NCBI RefSeq assembly: GCF_014235875.1
Contig: NZ_JACJUK010000006.1
Span: forward strand, 124,001-188,000
DNA length: 64,000 nt
Direction: 5' to 3'
From: Croceivirga lutea
GTDB lineage: Bacteria > Bacteroidota > Bacteroidia > Flavobacteriales > Flavobacteriaceae
The position numbers and the translations under genes were made by a program. Numbering within the stretch: the first letter of the stretch is position 1; each line of letters opens with the position of its first letter. This document shows positions 7,832 through 17,091 of this stretch, one piece after another. The notes under the pieces were generated by a model. It was not told the DNA's origin, did no database searches, and saw only the letters and a list, made by a program, of their open reading frames with translations.

Positions 7832-8986
7832 ATGAATCATTTTTCTTCGAACTTTAAATTAGGCATTTTAGGCGGTGGCCAACTAGGCAAAATGTTGTTG
7901 TACGAAACACGTAAATGGGATGTCTACACTATGGTGATGGATGCTTCTGCGGAAGCGCCTTGTAAAATTGCTTGCAACGAATTTGTGCTAGGTGATTTGA
8001 TGGATTTTGATGCCGTTTACAACTTTGGTAAAAATGTTGATGTGCTCACCATTGAAATTGAAAATGTAAATGTAGATGCATTGGAAAAATTAGAAGATGA
8101 AGGTGTTCAAGTATTTCCACAACCAAAAGCGTTGCGCACCATACAAAACAAAGCAAAACAAAAACTGTTTTACGTAGACAATGATATACCTACCTCTGAA
8201 TTTTCAAGATTCGCCTATACTTCTGAAATTAAAGAAAGTATAGCTCACGGCGGTTTATCACTACCCTTTGTATGGAAAAGTGCTCAATTTGGTTATGATG
8301 GTCAAGGGGTTAAAATTATTCGAACTCAAAGTGATTTAGATAATTTACCCAACGTAGAATGTATTGCTGAGAAATTGGTTGATTTTAAAAACGAATTAGC
8401 CGTTATTGTTTCTAGAAATTCCAAAGGAGAAACAAAAACCTATCCGGTTGTTGAAATGGAGTTTCATCCGGAAGCTAACCAGGTAGAATACGTTATTTGT
8501 CCGGCACGCGTAGATGCTCTTGTTGCAGAAAAAGCACAGCAGGTTGCCCAAAAAGTAGCTGCAGCGTTTGGGCAAGTAGGACTTTTAGCCGTAGAACTTT
8601 TTCAAACTAAAAATGATGAAATTTTAGTGAATGAAGTTGCCCCAAGACCTCACAATAGCGGACATTACAGTATTGAGGCCAGCTACACCAATCAGTTTGA
8701 ACAACATATTAGATGTGTTCTTGGCTTACCTCTAGGTAAAACGGCAAGTAAAGTTGCTGGTGTAATGGTTAACCTTGTAGGAGCAGAAGGGTATACGGGT
8801 GAAGTAGTTTATCAAAATATAGATGAGATTTTAGCTATGAATGGTGTTACGCCTCACATTTATGGTAAAAAACAAACAAGACCATTTCGTAAAATGGGCC
8901 ATGTAACCATTGTTGATGAAGATATGAGCAGAGCAAGACAGATAGCACAAGAAGTAAAAGAAAAAATTAAAGTGATAAGCAAATGA
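7832..8986 (+). CDS. purK: N5-carboxyaminoimidazole ribonucleotide synthetase
   Basis: A 384-residue ATP-grasp enzyme that converts AIR, bicarbonate and ATP to N5-CAIR in de novo purine synthesis. Visible parts: the N-terminal GILGGGQLGKML, the ATP-grasp lysine region FVWKSAQFGYDGQG, and the metal/phosphate region ELFQTKNDEILVNEVAPRPHNSGH. The ATG at 7832 is chosen over an in-frame ATG at 7730 because the extra 34 residues (rich in Phe, Tyr and Cys) do not belong to the family and because a -7 box lies at 7805-7812. The stop overlaps the purE start by 4 bases (ATGA). Confidence 0.97.
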   Translation: MNHFSSNFKLGILGGGQLGKMLLYETRKWDVYTMVMDASAEAPCKIACNEFVLGDLMDFDAVYNFGKNVDVLTIEIENVNVDALEKLEDEGVQVFPQPKALRTIQNKAKQKLFYVDNDIPTSEFSRFAYTSEIKESIAHGGLSLPFVWKSAQFGYDGQGVKIIRTQSDLDNLPNVECIAEKLVDFKNELAVIVSRNSKGETKTYPVVEMEFHPEANQVEYVICPARVDALVAEKAQQVAQKVAAAFGQVGLLAVELFQTKNDEILVNEVAPRPHNSGHYSIEASYTNQFEQHIRCVLGLPLGKTASKVAGVMVNLVGAEGYTGEVVYQNIDEILAMNGVTPHIYGKKQTRPFRKMGHVTIVDEDMSRARQIAQEVKEKIKVISK

Positions 8987-9471
8987 GCAAAGTAGCAGTA
9001 GTAATGGGTAGCACAAGCGACCTTCCGGTTATGCAAGATGCTGTAGAAATCTTAAAAGGTTTTGATATCGAAGTTGATGTTGATATTGTTTCAGCACATA
9101 GAACCCCAGAAAAATTATTCGATTTTAGTAAAAATGCCCATAAAAATGGCTACTCGGTAATAATTGCTGGTGCAGGTGGGGCTGCTCATTTACCCGGTAT
9201 GGTGGCTTCGCTTTCGCCACTACCAGTGATTGGAGTTCCTGTAAAAAGTTCAAATTCTATTGACGGTTGGGATTCTATACTATCTATTCTACAAATGCCT
9301 GGTGGTGTACCCGTTGCCACAGTAGCACTAAACGGCGCAAAAAATGCTGGCATTTTAGCTGCTCAAATAATTGGAGCCAGTGATAAATGTGTGTTAGATA
9401 AAATAGAAGTATACAAAGAAGGGCTTAAACAAAAAGTCATCGAAGGAGCCAAAACAGTAAATAAAAAGTAA
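8983..9471 (+). CDS. purE: N5-carboxyaminoimidazole ribonucleotide mutase
   Basis: A 162-residue class I PurE, converting N5-CAIR to CAIR directly after PurK. Signature parts are VVMGSTSDLPVM, SAHRTPEKLF and AGAGGAAHLPGMVASL, and the length is typical. It is translationally coupled to purK. No other pur genes are near apart from the divergent salvage/adenylate kinase fusion. Confidence 0.97.
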   Translation: MSKVAVVMGSTSDLPVMQDAVEILKGFDIEVDVDIVSAHRTPEKLFDFSKNAHKNGYSVIIAGAGGAAHLPGMVASLSPLPVIGVPVKSSNSIDGWDSILSILQMPGGVPVATVALNGAKNAGILAAQIIGASDKCVLDKIEVYKEGLKQKVIEGAKTVNKK

Positions 9472-9528
9472 AGCTAAGCATCAAACCCAAGTTCAAAAAT
9501 TAAGCTTGTAAAACTCGAATCTAAAAAA

Positions 9529-11559
9529 ATGTCACAACCCGCAAATCCGTTACTTCAACCATTTGACCAAGCCCCATTTTCAAAAATCAAAAATGAGCAT
9601 TTTAAACCTGCCATTTTAAAGTCGATAGAATTGGCGCGAATGGAAATTGATACCATCATCGAAAACCCTGAAACTCCAACATTTGAAAATACCATAGCCG
9701 CCCTAGATTATTCTGGTCACCAATTAGAGCGAGTTACTAGTGTTTTTTTTAATTTGAATTCTGCCGAAACTAATGATGAAATTCAAAAAATAGCCCAAGA
9801 AGTTTCTCCTGTTTTAACAGAATTTCAGAACGATATTACGCTAAACGAAAAGCTCTTTGAACGGGTAAAAGCGGTATACAATCAAAAAGAAAAACTTAGT
9901 TTAACCACAGAGCAAGAACGCTTGTTAGATAAACGTTATAAAAGTTTTAGTAGAAACGGTGCTAATTTACCTGAAGACAAAAAGAAAAGACTACGAGAAA
10001 TTGATACTAAACTCGCCCAACTAAAACTTAAATTTGGTGAAAATGTATTGGCAGAAACCAACAACTATGAACTACATTTAACAAGCGAAGAGGATGTAGC
10101 CGGTTTACCAGAAAGTGCAAAAGAAGCAGCTGCCCAATTAGCTAAATCTAAAAATAAAGAAGGGTATACTATTACTTTACAATATCCAAGCTATATACCC
10201 TTTATGAAATATGCTAAAAAACGCGACTTACGTAAAAAGTTGGCGTTAGCTTTTGGTAGCAAAGGGTTTCATAATAATGAATTAGATAATCAAGAAAACG
10301 TTCTTAAAATAGCCAAACTGCGTTTTGAACGTGCCAATTTATTAGGCTATAAAACTCACGCCCACTATGTTTTAGAAGAGCGAATGGCTGAAACACCAGA
10401 AAAAGTGTTATCGTTTCTTAATGAGTTACTCGAAAAAGCCAAACCCGCTGCAACTAAAGAATTTGAAAAACTAGCTGCTTTTGCAAAAGAAATAGACGGT
10501 ATAGAACAATTAGAAAAGTGGGATAGTGCTTATTATGGTGAAAAGCTCAAGCAAAAATTATTTAATCTTGATGACGAAAAACTAAAGCCTTATTTTAAAT
10601 TAGAAAACGTTATTGATGGAGTTTTCAAAGTTGCTGAAAAACTTTTTGGCTTGCAATTCAAAGAAGTTGAAACAGTTGACAAATACCACCAAGAGGTTAA
10701 GACTTTTAAAGTAACTGATGAACACCAAAATTTTATAGCACTTTTTTATGCTGATTTTCATCCTAGAAAAGGTAAACGCGGCGGAGCATGGATGACGTCT
10801 TTTAAAACCCAATACCGTAAGAACGGGCAAAATATTAGACCACATATTTCTAATGTTTGCAATTTTACACCATCAACGCCTAGCAAACCTTCTCTATTAA
10901 CTTTTAATGAGGTTACTACTTTATTTCATGAATTTGGGCACGGACTACATGGTATGCTTGCAAATACAACTTACCCAAGTTTAAGTGGAACTTCTGTGTA
11001 TTGGGATTTTGTAGAACTACCAAGCCAAGTTCTAGAAAATTGGTGCTATGAAAAAGAGGCATTGGAGTTATTTGCTCACCACTATGAAACTGGTGAATTA
11101 ATTCCTATGGAATTGGTTCAAAAAATTAAAGAATCAGCAACCTTTCAAGAGGGCATGCAAACCTTAAGACAATTAAGTTTTGGGTTATTAGATATGGCTT
11201 GGCACGGGCAAGACCCCACAACTATTTCTGATGTTAAGTCTTTCGAAGTAGAAGCTTTCAAAGAAACCCAACTCTATCCAGAAACTCCTGAAACTTGTAT
11301 GAGTACTGCTTTTGCTCACATTTTTCAAGGCGGATACGCTTCTGGATATTACAGCTATAAATGGGCTGAAGTTTTAGATGCTGATGCTTTTGCGTACTTT
11401 AAAGAACATGGTATTTTCAATAAAGAAATAGCAGATAAATTTAAAGACAATGTTCTTTCTAAAGGAGGTACGCAAAACCCTATGGAGTTGTATAAAAAAT
11501 TTAGAGGACAAGAACCAAAAATTGAGGCCCTACTAGAACGTGCCGGATTATTAAATTAA
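9529..11559 (+). CDS. M3 family peptidyl-dipeptidase (Dcp-like)
   Basis: A 676-residue zinc metallopeptidase of the thimet oligopeptidase family. The zinc motif is His467-Glu468-x-x-His471 (FHEFGHGLHG), with the third ligand probably in the following helix (WDFVELPSQVLENW). The length fits peptidyl-dipeptidase Dcp or oligopeptidase A. No signal peptide is seen, so it probably acts on peptides in the cytoplasm. The first residues (NPLLQPFDQAPFSKIKNEHF) are typical of Dcp. A secreted protein gene follows after 13 bases and may share its transcript. Confidence 0.95.
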   Translation: MSQPANPLLQPFDQAPFSKIKNEHFKPAILKSIELARMEIDTIIENPETPTFENTIAALDYSGHQLERVTSVFFNLNSAETNDEIQKIAQEVSPVLTEFQNDITLNEKLFERVKAVYNQKEKLSLTTEQERLLDKRYKSFSRNGANLPEDKKKRLREIDTKLAQLKLKFGENVLAETNNYELHLTSEEDVAGLPESAKEAAAQLAKSKNKEGYTITLQYPSYIPFMKYAKKRDLRKKLALAFGSKGFHNNELDNQENVLKIAKLRFERANLLGYKTHAHYVLEERMAETPEKVLSFLNELLEKAKPAATKEFEKLAAFAKEIDGIEQLEKWDSAYYGEKLKQKLFNLDDEKLKPYFKLENVIDGVFKVAEKLFGLQFKEVETVDKYHQEVKTFKVTDEHQNFIALFYADFHPRKGKRGGAWMTSFKTQYRKNGQNIRPHISNVCNFTPSTPSKPSLLTFNEVTTLFHEFGHGLHGMLANTTYPSLSGTSVYWDFVELPSQVLENWCYEKEALELFAHHYETGELIPMELVQKIKESATFQEGMQTLRQLSFGLLDMAWHGQDPTTISDVKSFEVEAFKETQLYPETPETCMSTAFAHIFQGGYASGYYSYKWAEVLDADAFAYFKEHGIFNKEIADKFKDNVLSKGGTQNPMELYKKFRGQEPKIEALLERAGLLN

Positions 11560-11572
11560 ACACTACACCAAA

Positions 11573-12421
11573 ATGTCAAAACTACTTACTACCCTTTTTC
11601 TTTTTGTACTTACCGTTTCTTTTGGTCAAGAAAAATTGGTGTTCAAAAATGAGTTTAAAGAGAACAAGACTTATATAACTACTTCTGTAAATAATATGGA
11701 AGGCACCATTGAAATAATGGGTTCCGAAGAAAGCATGGAATACCTTAGAAACGCTGGTATGGATGGAGAAATGAAAATGGTGCAACAAACCGAAGCAGTA
11801 ATGTCTATGACTACTGGCAGCAAAAATAATGATGGTGACGTTCCGCTAGAAATGGTGTATGAGAAAATGACCTCGAATGGTACCATGAACGGCACTGCAT
11901 TACCTGTGACACCAAATCCATTTTCAGATTTAAAAATTGCTGGCAAATACAATGCAGAAGGTAAAATGGTTGTAGACAGCATTTATGGGGGAGCTGCCAA
12001 CGAACAGTTAGAAAATGCTTTAATGGGAACTTTTGAGCAATTGCAAAGTAAAATTATGTTTCCTGAACACGAGCTTGCCGTGGGTGATACCTTTGAAAAC
12101 GAAGTGCCTATTTCTATTCCCATGGGTAACATGAAACCCATGGAGATTTTAGTTAAAAGCGAACATACTTTAGCTAGTATTGATGGCAATTTAGCAGTCT
12201 TTGATGTGTTTTCTAATATAAGATTAAAGAGTGATGATAACACCATGCAAATGTCGGCAGAAGGTGAAGGTCCTGGTAAAATCACCTTTAACCTCAAAGA
12301 CAAATACATGGTTAAGTATGAAGCGCAAGTTCCAATGAAATTAACCATGAATTTAGATATGGGAATGCAAATGAAAATGTTGATGAACACCAAATCAATG
12401 GTTACAACAAAAATAGAATAG
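11573..12421 (+). CDS. secreted protein of unknown function (possibly DUF6263-like)
   Basis: A 282-residue protein with a signal peptide (about residues 1-18, ending SFGQ). The rest is beta-rich and unusually high in Met, Glu and Lys, with several Met pairs such as MQMKMLMNTKSMV near the end. The overall layout (TYITTSVNNMEG..., FPEHELAVGDTFENEVPI...) resembles DUF6263-type proteins, but this is from memory and unproved. It lies 13 bases after the M3 peptidase gene. No catalytic motif is seen. Confidence 0.6.
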   Translation: MSKLLTTLFLFVLTVSFGQEKLVFKNEFKENKTYITTSVNNMEGTIEIMGSEESMEYLRNAGMDGEMKMVQQTEAVMSMTTGSKNNDGDVPLEMVYEKMTSNGTMNGTALPVTPNPFSDLKIAGKYNAEGKMVVDSIYGGAANEQLENALMGTFEQLQSKIMFPEHELAVGDTFENEVPISIPMGNMKPMEILVKSEHTLASIDGNLAVFDVFSNIRLKSDDNTMQMSAEGEGPGKITFNLKDKYMVKYEAQVPMKLTMNLDMGMQMKMLMNTKSMVTTKIE

Positions 12422-12505
12422 CTAATAGCCTACTATTTATCTAAAAAATAGCTTAATCTATTGACAAGCAACTATTTTTAACTAATTTAGTGAGATATAA
12501 CTGAC

Positions 12506-12537
12506 ATATAGTGTCGCTGCTTTCGGAATCACTATAT
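12506..12537. repeat. inverted repeat upstream of the PAS kinase gene
   Basis: Arms ATATAGTG (12506-12513) and CACTATAT (12530-12537) are perfect reverse complements separated by 16 bases. It lies about 40-70 bases before the kinase start and could be an operator or a leader hairpin. Confidence 0.5.
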
Positions 12538-12538
12538 C

Positions 12539-12561
12539 AACTTTAAAGACTATTTAAAGTT
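12539..12561. repeat. second inverted repeat upstream of the PAS kinase gene
   Basis: Arms AACTTTAAA (12539-12547) and TTTAAAGTT (12553-12561) are perfect, with a 5-base loop. It ends 15 bases before the ATG and directly follows the first inverted repeat. Confidence 0.5.
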
Positions 12562-12576
12562 ACAATGGGTTAAATA

Positions 12577-15500
12577 ATGCTTGAATCCCTTATAAGTAAT
12601 AAAAAACTGCTTAACTATTCAAAAAACATAGCCAAAATTGGCCTGTTTGAATTTGATGTCTTAACAGAGCAGTTACATTGGAGCGAGGGCACTAAAAGAA
12701 TAGCTGAAGTCTCATCATCTTTTGAACCTTCTCTAGAAAAAGCAATACATTTTTTTAAACAAGGATATAATCAATCTAAAATTAAAAAAGCTTTCTTAGC
12801 ATTAATAGAAAAAGGAGAACCTTTTAATTTAGATTTAGAAATAGTTACTGATAAAGGGAATAAAAAATTTATTTGGTGTATTGGTGAAGCAGAAAATGAA
12901 GCTGGCCAACCTTTAAAAATTCAAGGCATTGTTCAAGATATTACAGAACGCAAGAACAATGAAAATGAATTATTAGTAAAAAACAACCAATTAAAACTTG
13001 CCCAAAACTTAGCAAAAATTAGTTACTGGAAATGGGATGTCATCAATAACACCTTTGAACTCCATGATCAATTGTATCCTATTGTTGGTTTTGACGCCAA
13101 AGAGCAATTAGGGGTTGAGAATTTCTTTCAAAGTATTTATCCAGATGACAAAAAAAAGGTAATCACCTTAGCAAATCAGTTTTTACATACTAAACAATTT
13201 AAAAGGTTTACACACAGAGCAATTAGAAAAGATGGTAGTTTGGGAGTTTTTGAAATAGACGGCTCTGTGATTACCAACGAAAATGACGAGGTAATTGCCA
13301 TGCTTGGCGCTAGCCAAGACATAACCAAAACTATAGAGCAGAGTAATAAACTAGCTGAAAACATAAATCAGTTAAATCTAGCAGAAGAATTATCTGGCAT
13401 TGGTCGGTGGAGTATAAATCTAGAAAACCAAGAAATTCATTGGTCTAACACCCTTTATAAATTATATGATATTGCTGAGGGTACAACTATTACCTATGAT
13501 AACTTTTTAGAAAAGATTTTACCAGAAGATAGAGAACTGGTTATCAACCAAACTAAAAACTTAATCAAAAAACAGCATAAAATCCGTTTTACACATCGTT
13601 CTCTTCATAGTGATGGTAGTATTACCTATTTAAGATCTATTGGTGACTGTTATAAAAACAAAAATGGTAAAACCATTAAATTAGTGGGTACCACCCAAGA
13701 CATTACACAAGATATTTTAAGTAAACAAGAACTAGAACAACGAAATTTCTTCTTACGTTCTGCTGAAGGGCTCAATAAAATGGGCCATTGGTTTTGGGAT
13801 ATTAAAAACCAAAATATAAAATGGTCAGATAATCTATATAACATTTTTGAACTTGAAGTTGGCACACCGGTTAACTTTGAATTTTACCAAACTTTTTTAC
13901 ATGAAGATGATAAAGACAGGGTAATTAAAAAATTTGAAGAGGCCTTAGCAACTGGCATCACTAGTCCTCACAGTTACCGTCTTAAACTACCAAGCGGTAA
14001 AGTAAAAACCATTAAATCTGTAAGCCAGGTAAAATTAGACGAATATGGTGTGGCTATAGAAATGCTAGGAGCCTGCCAAGATGTTTCTGAACTAGTCATA
14101 AAAGAAGAATTATTAATTCAAAAAAATAGCCTGTTAAATCTTGCTGAAGAAATGACTGTTGTAGGGCATTGGTCATGGAGCCCCGCTACTAATGAAGTTT
14201 TCTGGTCTGATAATTTATATAACATATACGAGCTCGAAAAAGGCAGTCCGCTATCCTATGAAACATATCTAAATTATGTTCACCCTGATGATAAAGATTT
14301 AGTTAGCACTAAAATTAAAGAGGCTTTTGAAACCGGAAAATTTGAAAATCAGGTATACAGAATTCAGCTTCCCAACGGTTCAGTAAAAACAATTAAATCT
14401 CAAGGTCAAGTAATTCAAAATGCTAACGGCACCATAATTGAAATGCTAGGTACGTGCCAAGATATCACTGCTGATATTGCAAAAGAAAAAGAACTTCTTC
14501 TCAAAAATGAATTGTTAAACAGTGCTGAACAATTGAGTAAAGTTGGGTATTGGCGAATGTATCCCCAAATAAGCAATTATGGTGAATGGTCAGATAATCA
14601 TTATCGGATATTTGGTTTTGAGTTAGGTAGTCAACCTAACTTTGAAAGAATTCTTGATGTAGTTTTACCAGAAGACAAACATATTCTAATTAAAACCAGA
14701 GACGAAATTTTTATACATAAAACCTTTCCTGAACATAGTTATAGAATTGAATTACCAGATGGTAGCATAAAAAATATAGAAGGTAAAGGAAGTATTAAAT
14801 TAGATGAAGCAGGTGAAATAGAAGAGATTATCGGCACTGTAAAAGATGTCACCCAAGAACGCGCTGCTGAAATTAAGTTTAAAGATTTGTTAGCTTCTAC
14901 TCCAGATGCACTTTTAATTGTAAATGAATCAGGGCAAATACAATTATCAAATAAAGAGGCAGAAAAGTTATTTGGTTATTCACAAAAAGAGTTGCAAAAT
15001 CATCACGTCATAAAATTAGTTGCTAAAGACTATAAAAGTAAAAGTATCGGCTATGCCAAAGCTTTTTTTAAGGAGCCCAAAAACACTACCCTAACAGATT
15101 TTGATGATTTACACATAGTCAATAAAGATGGTAAACAAATTCCAGCTCAAGTTACCTTCGGTCCATTTAAGGCAGACAATGAAATTTTGGTAATTCTTAC
15201 TATAAAAGATATTACCATACAAAAACAAGCAGAAAAAGAGCTGTTAAATGCAAATGCCGAACTAAAATCTACCTTTAACAAATTAGCAAAACAAAATAGA
15301 CAGCTTGCAGATTTCACACATATTACCTCACACAATCTGCGTTCACCGGTAAGCAATCTAAATACGTTGTTAGGCTTATACCACGAGACAAAAGATACTG
15401 CTCAAAAAGAATTTCTATTTGAGAAATTTGAAACTGTTATTGACCATTTAACAGTTACACTAAATACGTTGGTTGATTCTTTAAAAATTAAAAATCAAAC

Positions 15501-15972
15501 CAATAAAGATTTAGAATTGGTGTTTTTTGAAGATGTCTTATTGAAAACCAAAGGTTTATTGTCTGCAGAAATTTTAGAAACTAAAGCACAAATTAAAAGC
15601 AATTTTGAAGTACTGCCGAACATAAAATATAACGGAATTTACTTAGAAAGTATATTTCTAAATTTAATTAGTAATTCAATTAAATACAGAAGACCAAATG
15701 TTGTGCCCGAAATTGAAGTTTTTATCACTCAAGAAAACAATACCCATTTACTTCACTTTAAAGACAATGGTTTAGGAATAGATTTAAATAGACATGGAGA
15801 TAAAATTTTTGGCTTAAATAAGGTATTTCATAGAAATCCAGAAGCGCGCGGAATTGGCTTGTTTTTAACCAAAGCACAAATTGAGGCTATGGGTGGCTCC
15901 ATAACTGTTGAAAGCGCCATAAATGAGGGTGCAACTTTTAGTATTGATTTAAAAGTAAAGATTGATGAGTGA
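12577..15972 (+). CDS. multi-PAS sensor histidine kinase
   Basis: An 1131-residue kinase with no membrane segment, so a cytoplasmic sensor. Six similar PAS/PAC units follow one another; matching positions (I21, I148, I275, M402, V529, V656) are exactly 127 residues apart. Each unit has a W-S-x-x-L/Y start, a hP(E/D)D(K/R) middle and an IEMLG-type QDIT end, joined by coiled linkers. A seventh, different PAS spans about 769-885. The kinase core has a HisKA-like helix with His919 (ITSHNLRSPVSN), an N-box (LNLISNSIKYR) and G-boxes (DNGLGIDL, ARGIGLFLTK). The last 8 bases overlap a receiver-domain gene, the likely partner. The signal is unknown. Confidence 0.93.
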   Translation: MLESLISNKKLLNYSKNIAKIGLFEFDVLTEQLHWSEGTKRIAEVSSSFEPSLEKAIHFFKQGYNQSKIKKAFLALIEKGEPFNLDLEIVTDKGNKKFIWCIGEAENEAGQPLKIQGIVQDITERKNNENELLVKNNQLKLAQNLAKISYWKWDVINNTFELHDQLYPIVGFDAKEQLGVENFFQSIYPDDKKKVITLANQFLHTKQFKRFTHRAIRKDGSLGVFEIDGSVITNENDEVIAMLGASQDITKTIEQSNKLAENINQLNLAEELSGIGRWSINLENQEIHWSNTLYKLYDIAEGTTITYDNFLEKILPEDRELVINQTKNLIKKQHKIRFTHRSLHSDGSITYLRSIGDCYKNKNGKTIKLVGTTQDITQDILSKQELEQRNFFLRSAEGLNKMGHWFWDIKNQNIKWSDNLYNIFELEVGTPVNFEFYQTFLHEDDKDRVIKKFEEALATGITSPHSYRLKLPSGKVKTIKSVSQVKLDEYGVAIEMLGACQDVSELVIKEELLIQKNSLLNLAEEMTVVGHWSWSPATNEVFWSDNLYNIYELEKGSPLSYETYLNYVHPDDKDLVSTKIKEAFETGKFENQVYRIQLPNGSVKTIKSQGQVIQNANGTIIEMLGTCQDITADIAKEKELLLKNELLNSAEQLSKVGYWRMYPQISNYGEWSDNHYRIFGFELGSQPNFERILDVVLPEDKHILIKTRDEIFIHKTFPEHSYRIELPDGSIKNIEGKGSIKLDEAGEIEEIIGTVKDVTQERAAEIKFKDLLASTPDALLIVNESGQIQLSNKEAEKLFGYSQKELQNHHVIKLVAKDYKSKSIGYAKAFFKEPKNTTLTDFDDLHIVNKDGKQIPAQVTFGPFKADNEILVILTIKDITIQKQAEKELLNANAELKSTFNKLAKQNRQLADFTHITSHNLRSPVSNLNTLLGLYHETKDTAQKEFLFEKFETVIDHLTVTLNTLVDSLKIKNQTNKDLELVFFEDVLLKTKGLLSAEILETKAQIKSNFEVLPNIKYNGIYLESIFLNLISNSIKYRRPNVVPEIEVFITQENNTHLLHFKDNGLGIDLNRHGDKIFGLNKVFHRNPEARGIGLFLTKAQIEAMGGSITVESAINEGATFSIDLKVKIDE

Positions 15973-16387
15973 TAATTTAAAAGTTTGCATAGTGGATGAT
16001 GACTCCGTTTATCAATATACTATGACAGTTACTTTAGAGCAGTTAAGTAAAGTAGAAAAAATATTACTTTTCTCTGATGGCGAAGAGGCTCTAGATTATC
16101 TAATAGAGAATATAGACTGTCAAGACAATTTACCCAATGTTATTTTTCTAGATATTGATATGCCCATTATGGATGGATTTCAGTTCATGGAAGAATACGT
16201 TAAGATAAAACCTAAGGTGGGTAAAAAAATCACCATTTACATGGTATCATCTTCTATTGATGATAGAGATATTAGTAAAGCTAAAGCCATTTCTGAGATT
16301 TCTGACTACATAATAAAACCAATTAAATCTAACCACTTAAAAGATTTAATTGCTCAACTTGTGAATACCAATAATTTTTCCTCTTAA
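15965..16387 (+). CDS. single-domain response regulator (receiver only)
   Basis: A 140-residue receiver domain with no output domain. It has acidic residues D11-D13, phospho-acceptor Asp63 (VIFLDIDMPIMDGF), a switch serine in MVSSS and the IIKPIK lysine. ATG 15965 is chosen over the adjoining TTG at 15962. It overlaps the end of the seven-PAS kinase gene, so the two are made together; it probably acts as a phospho-relay or protein-interaction partner. This CheY-like/Rcp1-like form is commonly paired with PAS kinases in Bacteroidota and cyanobacteria. Confidence 0.9.
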   Translation: MSDNLKVCIVDDDSVYQYTMTVTLEQLSKVEKILLFSDGEEALDYLIENIDCQDNLPNVIFLDIDMPIMDGFQFMEEYVKIKPKVGKKITIYMVSSSIDDRDISKAKAISEISDYIIKPIKSNHLKDLIAQLVNTNNFSS

Positions 16388-16502
16388 ACAGCCACACCCA
16401 CAATAACTGCTAAAACAAATGCATTTACATTGTGATTATTTTGTGATGTAATTAAAATTTCTTTGTCTGGTATAAATAAATTATTGATTAATTAAAATCT
16501 AC

Positions 16503-16510
16503 TAATTTTG
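16503..16510 (+). promoter_or_regulatory. -7 box for the ECF sigma gene
   Basis: TAATTTTG fits TAnnTTTG. It overlaps an in-frame TTG (16508), which would put that TTG upstream of the transcript start, favouring ATG 16529. Upstream at 16425-16451 are arms TTACAT and ATGTAA with two TTGTGAT copies between and beside them, a possible operator. Confidence 0.45.
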
Positions 16511-16528
16511 AGACTCGTAAAAAAACTA

Positions 16529-17080
16529 ATGCCAGAACACCAATTACAACCAGAAAAATGGGTAGACAATTACGCTGATTATTTGTTCAACTATGCTGTT
16601 GGGCGCGTTAGTGATAGTGAGCTTGCAAAAGATTTAGTACAAGAAACATTTATTGCAGGGCTAAATTCTGCTAAAAATTTTAAAGGTGATGCAGCAGAGC
16701 GCACTTGGTTAATTGCTATTTTAAAACGAAAAGTTATTGACCAATATCGCAAACAGAATTCTAAAAAAGGCAAGGCAGAAGTAAGGATTAGCTATACTAA
16801 CGACGAGGCAGAAGGTGATTGGTTAGAAGAAAATGTAGCTGATCCATTTATAATGGGTGGTGATGATAAGCTAGAAAATAAGGAACTAGGTTTAGCTATT
16901 GAAGGTTGTATTGACAAACTACCTCGAAAGCAAGCAGATGTCTTTAAAATGAAAACCATTCAAGGTATGAGTACAGAAGATATTTGTAATGTTTTGGAAA
17001 TTAACCCGTCTAATCTCTGGGTTATTATACATAGAGCGAGAACTGCCCTTATGGGTTGTTTAAATGAAAGTTGGTTTTAG
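16529..17080 (+). CDS. ECF-type RNA polymerase sigma factor
   Basis: A 183-residue sigma-70 family protein. Region 2 (ADYLFNYAVGRV, AKDLVQETFIAGL, RTWLIAILKRKVIDQYRK) contacts the polymerase and -10 DNA; region 4 (IDKLPRKQADVFKMK, TEDICNVLEINPSNLWVIIHRAR) is the -35 binding helix-turn-helix. An acidic, variable linker sits between. A -7 box overlapping an upstream TTG points to ATG 16529. The next gene, 11 bases downstream, encodes a short zinc-type putative anti-sigma factor, the usual ECF arrangement. The stress or signal it answers is not shown. Confidence 0.92.
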   Translation: MPEHQLQPEKWVDNYADYLFNYAVGRVSDSELAKDLVQETFIAGLNSAKNFKGDAAERTWLIAILKRKVIDQYRKQNSKKGKAEVRISYTNDEAEGDWLEENVADPFIMGGDDKLENKELGLAIEGCIDKLPRKQADVFKMKTIQGMSTEDICNVLEINPSNLWVIIHRARTALMGCLNESWF

Positions 17081-17091
17081 AATAAAAGATT

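Noticed and set aside
12577-14880. Tandem PAS units as separate genes or an assembly repeat
   Set aside because: The frame is continuous and the units have clearly diverged, so they form one protein.
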